This document shows positions 8,437 to 16,944 of a stretch of DNA of 64,000 bases, one piece after another. Under the pieces are notes generated by a model. The model was given only the letters and a program-made list of their open reading frames with translations, had not been told where the DNA came from and searched no databases. Position 1 is the first letter of the stretch. Each line of letters starts with the position of its first letter. The position numbers were made by a program, and so were the translations under genes. Source of the DNA: DHVE2 group archaeon (GTDB lineage: Archaea; Thermoplasmatota; Thermoplasmata; Thermoplasmatales; Aciduliprofundaceae); the NCBI GenBank assembly GCA_026993785.1, contig JALWRZ010000010.1:337199-401198 (forward strand), given 5' to 3'.

Positions 8437-9840
8437 TTATTTTCTCCTCATATCTGCCAGGAGAATCAGTATGGGAAAGATTTCAAGCCTACCGAACCAC
8501 ATTTCCAAGATAAGGGTTATCTTCTCAGCTAGAGGCATCAACGCGTTAGTTATCCCCACGCTTAGTCCCACATTTCCCTCCGCGCTTGCCACCTCGAAAA
8601 GGGAATCGGCCAGGGAATTGCCATAGAGCATAAGGACAAAGGCGCCGAGAAGAAGCAGGATTATGTAGGTGGTGGTGTAAATTGCCACGTCCCTTACCTC
8701 TGAGACATCGAACACCTTCTTCCCTATTTTAAAGGGTATAATGGCGGTGGGGGGAGCGAGTCTCTTTTTTATGTACCAGAATATGCCATAGAAGAGAACA
8801 ACCACGCGTATTAGCTTTAATGCGGAGGATGTTGAGCCGTAAGCACCTCCAAAGACCATAGCTATGGTTAAAATTGTCTTATCGAAATCCGGCAGTGTTG
8901 AGAGATTTGCAAGACTAAATCCTGTGCCCGTGAGGGCTGAAATGAAATGGAAATTGGATTGCAGCAGGGATTGCATGGGCGAAAGACCCAGCCATAGTTG
9001 GTGCACGAAAAGTATGCCTCCGAAAACAAGGATTAGGAAAAGCATGGCAAAGACCTCAACGGAGAAAAACTCTCTCACCCTTCCCTTGAAGAGATTTATA
9101 TGGGATACGAAGGATATGCCACCCATAATCATTGCAAATATAACCGCCACGGCCACGTAGGGAGAATATGCCGCTATACTATTGTTGGTCACTGCGAATC
9201 CTCCAGTGGCTAGGGCTGTCATCGCCACGTTTATTGAATCAAAAATAGGGGCACCAAGCAGATAGAAGATCATGGCAAAGAAGAAGGTGTAAAAGACGTA
9301 AATGCCCCATATCTTTCTCACGGTGCCTATAATGGTCGGCTCCGTTTTATCGCTTCTTCCCTCCGCAAAATAGAGAGTCTGGACAACTCTGCTGGTTCTG
9401 TACATTACGGAGAGGAAGAGAACGATCACGCCCACGCCACCTATCCACTCTGTGAGAGATCGCCAGAGAAGTATGCTTCTGGGCAGGGATTCAACATCGC
9501 TGAACATGGTTAATCCCGTAGCTGTAAATCCTGACATACTCTCAAACCAGGCATTTATGGGATTGAGATATCCCGCCAAAAAATAGGGTATGCCTCCAAA
9601 TATGGACATGATAAGCCATCCAATGGCAGCGATTTTGAAAGATTCCCGTAGCGTTAATTTCTCGGGAATCTTGACCTTCATGAAAGGAACCCAAAGAAAG
9701 ATAATCCATATGGCCGGGAACAAAAATGCGAGAACAAGCATGGGGTTTCTATCTACTATAAGGGCATAAATGGCGTTAATTATCATAAACACGGAGATAT
9801 AGGTGAGAAGCTTCAAAACAAAATACCATGTTTTGCTCAT
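8437..9840 (-). CDS. trkH: TrkH/KtrB-family potassium transporter membrane subunit
   Basis: SMSGFTATGLTMF, LTEWIGGVGVIVL, FHFISALTGTGFS, ATGGFAVTNNS selectivity-loop motifs. Confidence 0.93.
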   Translation of the reverse strand: MSKTWYFVLKLLTYISVFMIINAIYALIVDRNPMLVLAFLFPAIWIIFLWVPFMKVKIPEKLTLRESFKIAAIGWLIMSIFGGIPYFLAGYLNPINAWFESMSGFTATGLTMFSDVESLPRSILLWRSLTEWIGGVGVIVLFLSVMYRTSRVVQTLYFAEGRSDKTEPTIIGTVRKIWGIYVFYTFFFAMIFYLLGAPIFDSINVAMTALATGGFAVTNNSIAAYSPYVAVAVIFAMIMGGISFVSHINLFKGRVREFFSVEVFAMLFLILVFGGILFVHQLWLGLSPMQSLLQSNFHFISALTGTGFSLANLSTLPDFDKTILTIAMVFGGAYGSTSSALKLIRVVVLFYGIFWYIKKRLAPPTAIIPFKIGKKVFDVSEVRDVAIYTTTYIILLLLGAFVLMLYGNSLADSLFEVASAEGNVGLSVGITNALMPLAEKITLILEMWFGRLEIFPILILLADMRRK

Positions 9841-9846
9841 GGCGGC

Positions 9847-10494
9847 TTACCCCAGTATTAGCTCCCGAACCTTCTGTTCCACGCCCTTCTTGGACACTAT
9901 GGCTATCTCATCTCCCGGAAGAAGAACCTCCTCTCCTCGAGGCACGATGATCTGACCCTTTCGGAGAATTGTCGCTATTATGCTGCCCCAGGGCATGTGT
10001 ATCTCGCTAAGCTTCCTGTTCACCACGGGCGACCTTTCTGTGATTCGTGCATAAATCATCTCCACATCCCCGCTGAAGGTAAGAACCGCGGTGAATCCCT
10101 TAATACCTGCGTAAATTGCCTTGGCAGCAGCTTCTGTGGTGCTTATCACAACATCCACACCGAGCTTCTCGTAGAGCACCTTGTTGCTGGGATTTGTGGT
10201 CCTCGCTATCACTTTCTTCACGTGATATGTACTTTTGGCGAGCTGGCAGGCCACAAAATTGATCTGGTCGTTGCCTGTGCACGCTACGAGAACATCCGCC
10301 TTGTGTATTCCCGCATCCTCAAGGTAGTTTGCCTCGCTTCCATCCCCCTTTATAACCAGGATATCGTAATTCTCCGCCATGTGCCTGGCCTTCTCGGGGT
10401 CCTTCTCTATCAGGGCTATATCATGCCCCTCATTAACAAGCATGCTGATAAGGTATTCCCCTATTCTCCCACCGCCGATGACGATGATGTACAT
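9847..10494 (-). CDS. trkA: TrkA-family potassium transport regulator (RCK_N plus RCK_C)
   Basis: MYIIVIGGGRIGEYLISMLVNEGHDIALIEKD Rossmann NAD motif; adjacent to trkH. Confidence 0.93.
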   Translation of the reverse strand: MYIIVIGGGRIGEYLISMLVNEGHDIALIEKDPEKARHMAENYDILVIKGDGSEANYLEDAGIHKADVLVACTGNDQINFVACQLAKSTYHVKKVIARTTNPSNKVLYEKLGVDVVISTTEAAAKAIYAGIKGFTAVLTFSGDVEMIYARITERSPVVNRKLSEIHMPWGSIIATILRKGQIIVPRGEEVLLPGDEIAIVSKKGVEQKVRELILG

Positions 10495-10588
10495 AGAGGG
10501 TTATCTTGATTATGAATTTAAAAGTTTTCGAAGATTTCCGTGCCCCCAATGGTTGCTAATCAAAAGCGCTTAACACCGCGATATCTCT

Positions 10589-12610
10589 GTGGGCAGAAAA
10601 TTAGAAATAGAGAATTACGAATTTATGTTTTATATGCCTTGGATAAGGAAAACCACTTTGATTTTGATCGTAATTTTTATCATCGCTTCAATCTACATCC
10701 TCTCATTTCCATATCCCTGGGGCAAGGGAGCGGAGAATCCACATATTCCCGGTGGCTCATCTCATTATGCTCCCTGGCAGAGAAAGATATGGAGTGGCGG
10801 AACCATTCCCGACGAGAATGCCTATTTTCAGTGGGCATGGATTTATTATACTACCGGGAGAAATTACATCCCTCTGGAGGATATAGGTCCTGACAAAATC
10901 CAGCACTTCAGTTTCTTTATCGGCAACTCGTCCCAGGATTCATATTTTATGAGGGTTACAATTTCGCAAATTGGCGGAAAATGGGAATCAAGATTTCGAG
11001 ATGTAACAGTGAGTGTTTATAACGGCCTCAATAAAGGCGTTCCCCAAGTAGCTGTAGATTTGATGGATAAAAGAACAGGTGAGGTGTGGCATGGAATCAC
11101 TAACGGGAATGGAGAAATGACCCTGAGGTTACCTCCTGGATTTTATCGAGCCACGGCACATATTGGAAATGTGGACCTTGTTTTTGATTTTGCGACGAAT
11201 TTTGCAAACCTGGATTATCCCATTATGGCCTATGCTACGCTCCAGAGTTTATCCATCCTTGCCACGATTAAAATCCATGTGGACCACTATATAAACGGAA
11301 ATCTTTCAGGTGTGGAGATACATTTTGGAAAGGATCCCTCGCCCCTTGGCTACACGAACAAAGATGGAAATTTCTATTTGGAAGTGCAACCAGGGAGAAT
11401 GTATGGGATAACCGCCATAAAAAGAACCTATCATATAGCACCGCCCATAGGCTCTGTGGTTGTCTATGTGAACGGTGAGTATGCTCTGGCCAATCGCTGG
11501 GCACCCGGATACTCCTATCTTATGATCCCCTTCTGGCTTGCGGGACTGATAAATTTTATTCCCATATTCACCTTTTTCATAGGCTCCGTGGCCACATATC
11601 TTCTAGCGAGAAGATTGTACGGGGATCTCGTAGCATTCTATTCTTCGCTTCTCTTTATGCTCACTGGCTTGGGTTTAATGATGCTCTTCTCCCGAGGTAT
11701 GGCAGATTATGCCACCATGGCATTTTCCACCCTGGGCATCATGCTGGCTGTGGAGTCCATACAAAAGAGAAGGTGGGAGAAGATAGAGAATCCGCTCCTG
11801 GCATTGACAGGCGGGCTATCTCTCGGTTTTGCAGTGATTATAAGATATTCCACGGTCACCGTGGCCCTCGCACCTATAATATATCTTGCTGCGAGAATGA
11901 TAACCAAAAGAGAGACGCTTAAGAAAGAAATACTCTCATTTTCCACATTTATCCTTGGGCTTGCCATAATGGGCATAATTCTTGCATCCTACAATAGCGC
12001 ACTCTTTGGCGGCCCCCTGAACAGCGGATATCAGATGAGCCACAGAATCGAGTTTATCAATGGCAATGCTACCATTGAAACCCCAACTACCAACATGTTT
12101 GAAAAATATTTTCATCCTTCATGGGAGGCTCTAAACAATATATTTAAGCGCATTCTACCCCAGCTTTTCCTTCTTCTTCCTACATTATTCATAGCTCCAC
12201 TTGGATTTTTCTTAGATTATCGAAGAAGCAGAACCTGGCTCATGCTGCTCTGGGGAATACCTACGCTTCTGATTTACATGCAGCTTCCCTGGGTTGGACA
12301 TGTGCCCTACGAGGATATGCGCTATTTCTTACCCCTGCTTCCACCCACCGCCATACTCTCGGGAGTCTCGCTGAAATTCGTGAAAGACAGAGATTATGAG
12401 AAGCTAATTTTCTTCGCTCTCTTTGCCGCCCTGGGCTTCGTTGCGTCATTCTTCGCCATAAACTGGCAGCTGCATAGAAGGGAAAGCAGCGGGCTACTAT
12501 GGAAAAATCCACCCATTTACGCGTTTATCATTGCCCTCGCCGTGTATTTCATCATCTACTGGCTCGTAATTTCAACGTGGATGAGGAAGAAAGAGAGCCT
12601 TTTGTCTTAA
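10589..12610 (+). CDS. Polytopic membrane protein, GT39/ArnT-like, with carboxypeptidase-regulatory-like domains in the first extracytoplasmic loop
   Basis: Multiple TM helices; two CarboxypepD_reg-like segments (GVPQVAVDLMDKRTGEVWHGITNGNGEMTLRLPPGFYRATAHIGN and LSGVEIHFGKDPSPLGYTNKDGNFYLEVQPGRMYGITAI). True start may be 10625. Confidence 0.65.
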   Translation: MGRKLEIENYEFMFYMPWIRKTTLILIVIFIIASIYILSFPYPWGKGAENPHIPGGSSHYAPWQRKIWSGGTIPDENAYFQWAWIYYTTGRNYIPLEDIGPDKIQHFSFFIGNSSQDSYFMRVTISQIGGKWESRFRDVTVSVYNGLNKGVPQVAVDLMDKRTGEVWHGITNGNGEMTLRLPPGFYRATAHIGNVDLVFDFATNFANLDYPIMAYATLQSLSILATIKIHVDHYINGNLSGVEIHFGKDPSPLGYTNKDGNFYLEVQPGRMYGITAIKRTYHIAPPIGSVVVYVNGEYALANRWAPGYSYLMIPFWLAGLINFIPIFTFFIGSVATYLLARRLYGDLVAFYSSLLFMLTGLGLMMLFSRGMADYATMAFSTLGIMLAVESIQKRRWEKIENPLLALTGGLSLGFAVIIRYSTVTVALAPIIYLAARMITKRETLKKEILSFSTFILGLAIMGIILASYNSALFGGPLNSGYQMSHRIEFINGNATIETPTTNMFEKYFHPSWEALNNIFKRILPQLFLLLPTLFIAPLGFFLDYRRSRTWLMLLWGIPTLLIYMQLPWVGHVPYEDMRYFLPLLPPTAILSGVSLKFVKDRDYEKLIFFALFAALGFVASFFAINWQLHRRESSGLLWKNPPIYAFIIALAVYFIIYWLVISTWMRKKESLLS

Positions 12611-12810
12611 TACTCCTCCTGAATTTGAGACTTCTTCCGATCAAAAATCTGTCACTCTCGGTTTTCTCAACTTTCTCGAGTTTCTCAAAAAAAGTACCGT
12701 TGAGAAAGCATGAAAAAATCATGCAACTTGACCGTACCTCCTGCCATGATTCGACGCTTCACCTTGAGAGACATCATGCCCCATGAATCCTTGATCATCA
12801 CGACCATGTG

Positions 12811-12915
12811 ACCCTTTATAACCCCGTTTAACCCCTCTTAATACCCCTTAATCGCCCTTATTAGACTCCTCATATGCCCCCTATATAATGCCCCTATATG
12901 ACCACCGTGACCCCT
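12811..12915. repeat. Short C-runs at about 10-12 bp spacing
   Basis: C-runs of 3 or more begin near 12812, 12822, 12832, 12844, 12855, 12877, 12891, 12911, separated by A/T-rich steps. Confidence 0.5.
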
Positions 12916-12935
12916 ATTTTCTCAACATCATATGT

Positions 12936-13110
12936 GTTGAGAATGTTGAGAAAAATGCACGTAGAAGTAGTTCTATACTTCTTTACAACGCAATTTTTGA
13001 GAAAGTTGAGAAATGTTGAGAATGTTGAGAAAAATACAAGCAGAAGCAGTTCTACACTATTTTACAACGCAATTGTTGAGAAATGTTGAGAAAGTTGAGA
13101 AAATTCGAGA
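12936..13110. repeat. Direct repeats, 79-bp period, rich in ttgagaa motifs
   Basis: gttgagaatgttgagaaaaat begins at 12936 and 13015; both followed by g(t/c)agaag(t/c)agttcta(t/c)act..ttacaacgcaatt. Confidence 0.8.
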
Positions 13111-13384
13111 AAACATTAAGAAGATTGTAAAATTTGTAAAGAACTCAAAAAATTGTTAGTAGAAGTAGTTTGGCACTCGCAAAATCACTTACAAAATTCT
13201 CAATTTTGAGAACATGACACTTCAGAACTCCGAAAAATAAAGGATCTTGATGATGTGGCATGCCATGCTTTCGCAAGGCATGGTATTGGACTTTATCATT
13301 ATCTTTTCGTAACATAGTTCCGAAATCTTTAAATAAGGAGTTCCGTATAGAAACAACTAGGGCGCAGGCCCAGGAGGACTGAAC

Positions 13385-13870
13385 ATGAAGAAGATATATA
13401 AGAAGGAAGAGGGCGTAAGCCCGGTTATAGCGACTATCCTGATGGTCGCCATAACAGTGGTTCTAGCGGCAACAGTGTATGTCATGGTCGCGGGCATCGG
13501 TACCGGCGGCACCAACAAACTAGTGGCAAATCTTACTTATGATCAAGTGAAATCCGATCCCAAGAATGGGGATGTGTATATAAATGTAGCAATGAGTAAT
13601 CCATCTAGCGCAGACTGGGGTAAAGTTACGATTGTAGTAACACTAAGTGACGGGACTACAGGGAAAGTGACATTAAGCAGCAATAGTGGAAGTATCACTC
13701 TTGGAAGTTCTACAGCCACAGTCACTGTGATGGATCTGGATGGTAGCACCTCACTTTCTGATGGAGATGTTCTCCATATTAGTGGGAGCGGCATAGATTT
13801 CAGTGGTGCAACAATATCTCTCAGTATTAGTGGCTATTCAGGTAGTTCATCAGTAACCGTTCCATCCTAA
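13385..13870 (+). CDS. Archaeal type IV pilin-like protein
   Basis: MKKIYKKEEGVSPVIATILMVAITVVLAATVYVMVAG class III signal peptide; ggagga RBS; TATA-like ctttaaataag upstream. Confidence 0.88.
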   Translation: MKKIYKKEEGVSPVIATILMVAITVVLAATVYVMVAGIGTGGTNKLVANLTYDQVKSDPKNGDVYINVAMSNPSSADWGKVTIVVTLSDGTTGKVTLSSNSGSITLGSSTATVTVMDLDGSTSLSDGDVLHISGSGIDFSGATISLSISGYSGSSSVTVPS

Positions 13871-13924
13871 GCCCACTTTTTCTTTATTTTCATTTATTTT
13901 TTGGATTTGGAGGTGGTTTCTGTT

Positions 13925-14443
13925 ATGAGAAAGGAAGAGGGGATAAACCCTGTGATTGCCACGGTGCTTATGATTGCCGTGACCATAGTTCTGGCAAGTG
14001 TGTTATATGTCACCGTGATTCAGAATCTGCTTGTACCTCCATATGCCGCGGATAAACTTGTAGCTACACTTACAGAAGACCCGCAGTATTCATATTCCAG
14101 GAGCGTAAATTTCACAATCACCATGACCAGTCCGGAAAAAACATTTAAGGACAAAATAACGATTACCATAGTGAAAGGCGATGTTATTGCAGCTTTGAGA
14201 TACTCTTCCTCGCAAGATATATGGACAAATTTCACCGCCGGTGGAAAATGGCATTATGAAGCGCGCCTCATCGATTTGGATGCGGATGGGAATTTTAGCG
14301 ACGGAGATAGGCTTTGGGTATACGTGGTGGATGATAATCCAAATGATGGCGTGGTTCCCCCCGCATTTCACACAGGTGACAGGGTTCTATTCAGCATAAT
14401 GGATTACCACGGCGTCTCCGCGGGCGGAGTTATAAAGATGTGA
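13925..14443 (+). CDS. Archaeal type IV pilin-like protein
   Basis: MRKEEGINPVIATVLMIAVTIVLASVLYVTVIQ class III signal peptide; start placed at ATG 13925. Confidence 0.85.
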   Translation: MRKEEGINPVIATVLMIAVTIVLASVLYVTVIQNLLVPPYAADKLVATLTEDPQYSYSRSVNFTITMTSPEKTFKDKITITIVKGDVIAALRYSSSQDIWTNFTAGGKWHYEARLIDLDADGNFSDGDRLWVYVVDDNPNDGVVPPAFHTGDRVLFSIMDYHGVSAGGVIKM

Positions 14444-14576
14444 GCCTACCGGTTTTGAGAGGCTTGAGGATTGCGAGAAATCGGGAAGAGGCGCGAAATC
14501 GCCGAAAAATTCAGTTTTCATCTGTCCCATCTTAGGATGAATTTGGGCAGAGGCTTGATTTTTGTTTCCCATTCTT

Positions 14577-14809
14577 AATGCACAAAAAAATTCAATATTT
14601 GTGCATTACAATGCACAAATGCAAATCTTCGCGAAGAATATCGTAAAGTTAACGTAAAGGGGAAAACTTAACGATTCGTAAAGCTATCGTAAAGTGAATA
14701 ACTGGAAAATCAACAGCATGGTAATGGTACCAGTACCTGGTAATGGGGGCATTACTAATAAAGATTTGTGAGCCTGTGGCCCGGGAAATCAAAAAAATGA
14801 GATTTCCCG
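14577..14809. promoter_or_regulatory. Intergenic cluster of symmetric and repeated short motifs
   Basis: aatgcacaaa three times (14577+, 14598-, 14610+); 12-bp palindrome tcttcgcgaaga 14626-14637; cgtaaag at 14642, 14653, 14677, 14688; gtaatg/cattac hairpin 14740-14755; cgggaaatc/gatttcccg hairpin 14782-14809. Confidence 0.6.
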
Positions 14810-14820
14810 ACTTTTGAGGC

Positions 14821-15057
14821 TTAGGGTTTCTCTATTTCTATAAACTCCCGGTTGCTATCCACAAGGAAATACTTCTCGTCGTCCTTGCTCTTAACAACAA
14901 AGGAGCCATTTTCACGACTTTCCACATGCTCAAATCCATGCTTCTTCACAGTATCCATGAACTTCTGTGAATCCCTGGATACTGTTATCTTATCCGAAGA
15001 GATCTCTCTGAGCATCTCACTGAGTCTATCTTTGCTTTCCAATTTTCTCACCTCCAA
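14821..15057 (-). CDS. Small hypothetical protein (78 aa)
   Basis: MEVRKLESKDRLSEMLREISSDKITVSRDSQKF...; charged, soluble composition; flanked by a hairpin at its 3' end. Confidence 0.6.
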   Translation of the reverse strand: MEVRKLESKDRLSEMLREISSDKITVSRDSQKFMDTVKKHGFEHVESRENGSFVVKSKDDEKYFLVDSNREFIEIEKP

Positions 15058-15122
15058 ATATACTTCACAGCCATACTATTTAAAACTCTGGGAAGATTTC
15101 AGAAAAAGAAAGAAAAAGAGAA

Positions 15123-16802
15123 TTATTCTTTGTAAAGATCGTAGAAATTAGGTGCTCTATCCCTCACAGGATTGTACTGATACCCGTGCAGCCAGGTTCT
15201 GTAGATTCCTATATGCTCTGTCTGAGCAAGATAAACCATGGCAGGATCTTCTATGGCTATTTCCTGGGCCTGCTTGTAAAGTGCGCATCTCTTTTCTGGA
15301 TTTACTTCGAATTTTGCCTCCATCACGAGTTTATCAAAGGTAGCGTTGTGCCAGCCGGTTCTGTAGGTATCGCCGCCTATCCCATAAGACGCGAGGAATG
15401 GGAATATGTAATCGTCAGGGTCATTGTAGTCGGGAGCCCAGCCTTCTATGAGCATGCTATAATCTCCACGGTCCATCTTATCCAGCACAGTAGGTCTTGC
15501 AAGCGTCTGCACCGTTGCAGATATCCCTACCTCAGCAAGATTCTCCTTCACTATCTGTGCTATTTTGACATAATCCGTGTAGCCCACTATTGTGAGTATC
15601 GTAACCGAGAACCCATTTTCATAGCCCGCTTCCTTGAGCAGCTGCTTTGCCTTTGCAGGGTCATGGTGATACATGAAGAGATTATCATCGTGGCATGGCA
15701 TGCCCTTAGGGATTGGCCCCTGCAGCTGAACTGCGTAGCCCATATACACCTCCTTTATTATGTCCTGATAGTCTATAGCATAGGAAATAGCCTGCCTAAC
15801 AAGTTTGTTATGAAGTGGATTCGGCTGCCCATTATATGTAGGCCTAGTGTTCATCTCCATCATATCCACATTGTACGTCAGGCCACTTTCCTCAACTTTT
15901 ATTCCCTCTTTTCCCTTCAAATCCTGGATATGATCGTAGGGAATATTCGCCATATCGGCGTCTCCTTTAAGAAGCTCCTGCTCCCTGGTGGATATCTCGG
16001 CCACATTCTTTCTTATCACATACTTAACATGCTTACCTTTCCAGCCACCCCAGTAATTGGGATTCCACTCAAGCTTGATGTACTCATTGTGCTTCCATTC
16101 CACAAGCTTGTAGGGTCCCGTGCCAACCATATGCTGGCTCATCCAGTCATTATCCTGATTTGGCACCACACCTCCATGCTCATTAACCACCTTAGGATCC
16201 ACGATGGAAGATACCGTAAACGCCAGCGTCGCCAGGAAACCACCGTATGGTTCCCTGAGCTTAAACTGCACGGTGTAATCATCGATAACCCTCACGCTGC
16301 TCTCTCCATCAGGGCTATTCCATTTGCCAGTGGTGGCATTGTATGTGTACATATACTGGCTCAGTATCCATGCCACACCTGTCTGCGGAGAGTTCATTAT
16401 CAAAACACGATCAAAGGAGAATTTCACTGCTTCAGCATTGAAAGGATCCCCGTTTGAGAATTTAACTCCCTTCCTAAGATGGAAGGTCCAGTTTTTGCCG
16501 GTGCTATCAACCTCCCAGCTTGTAGCCAACGAGGGATATATGGTCTTGCTATCCGAGCCTTTATAGGTGACAAGACGGTCGTACACATTGTAGATTATAG
16601 AAGATCCAGGAACACCATAGCATTCCGCAGGATCTAAAGTTTGCGGGTCTCCTGCCTCATCCCACACAAAGGTATCCGGGTTCTTCACATGAGATACTGG
16701 CTTGGAAGGGGCTGGCTTGTAGTAAAAAACTGCCAGAGCCGCTGCAATCACAATTATCACCACAATTGTGGCGATAATCCCATATAATGCTTTCTTTTCC
16801 AT
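15123..16802 (-). CDS. ABC transporter substrate-binding protein, peptide/nickel (SBP family 5)
   Basis: N-terminal TM; DPQTLDPAECYGVPGSSIIYNVYDRLV, WTFHLRKGVKFSNGDPFNAEAVKFSFDRV. Confidence 0.93.
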   Translation of the reverse strand: MEKKALYGIIATIVVIIVIAAALAVFYYKPAPSKPVSHVKNPDTFVWDEAGDPQTLDPAECYGVPGSSIIYNVYDRLVTYKGSDSKTIYPSLATSWEVDSTGKNWTFHLRKGVKFSNGDPFNAEAVKFSFDRVLIMNSPQTGVAWILSQYMYTYNATTGKWNSPDGESSVRVIDDYTVQFKLREPYGGFLATLAFTVSSIVDPKVVNEHGGVVPNQDNDWMSQHMVGTGPYKLVEWKHNEYIKLEWNPNYWGGWKGKHVKYVIRKNVAEISTREQELLKGDADMANIPYDHIQDLKGKEGIKVEESGLTYNVDMMEMNTRPTYNGQPNPLHNKLVRQAISYAIDYQDIIKEVYMGYAVQLQGPIPKGMPCHDDNLFMYHHDPAKAKQLLKEAGYENGFSVTILTIVGYTDYVKIAQIVKENLAEVGISATVQTLARPTVLDKMDRGDYSMLIEGWAPDYNDPDDYIFPFLASYGIGGDTYRTGWHNATFDKLVMEAKFEVNPEKRCALYKQAQEIAIEDPAMVYLAQTEHIGIYRTWLHGYQYNPVRDRAPNFYDLYKE

Positions 16803-16944
16803 ATGCTCACGCTCCGTGGCACATGGGAAATTAGAATCAATTTATTTAAACATTGTCATGCTAAAGCAATGCAATACTGAAAAATTGCACAAAATAGAAT
16901 TATTGGGGAAAAATGGGGGAAATCGATGATTGCATCCTGCATTT

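Noticed and set aside
12936-13110. Possible CRISPR array (regularly spaced repeats)
   Set aside because: The whole 79-bp unit is repeated, including what would be spacers; only two full copies; no cas genes in the window.
14443-14821. Replication origin
   Set aside because: Symmetric motifs are dense, but no cdc6/orc1 gene is adjacent and no ORB-like consensus was recognised; claim would need GC-skew or marker-frequency data.
15186-16457. 423-aa plus-strand ORF antisense to the ABC substrate-binding protein
   Set aside because: Composition (His/Ile/Arg rich, no motifs) typical of antisense shadow ORF; the minus-strand frame has clear SBP family 5 motifs.
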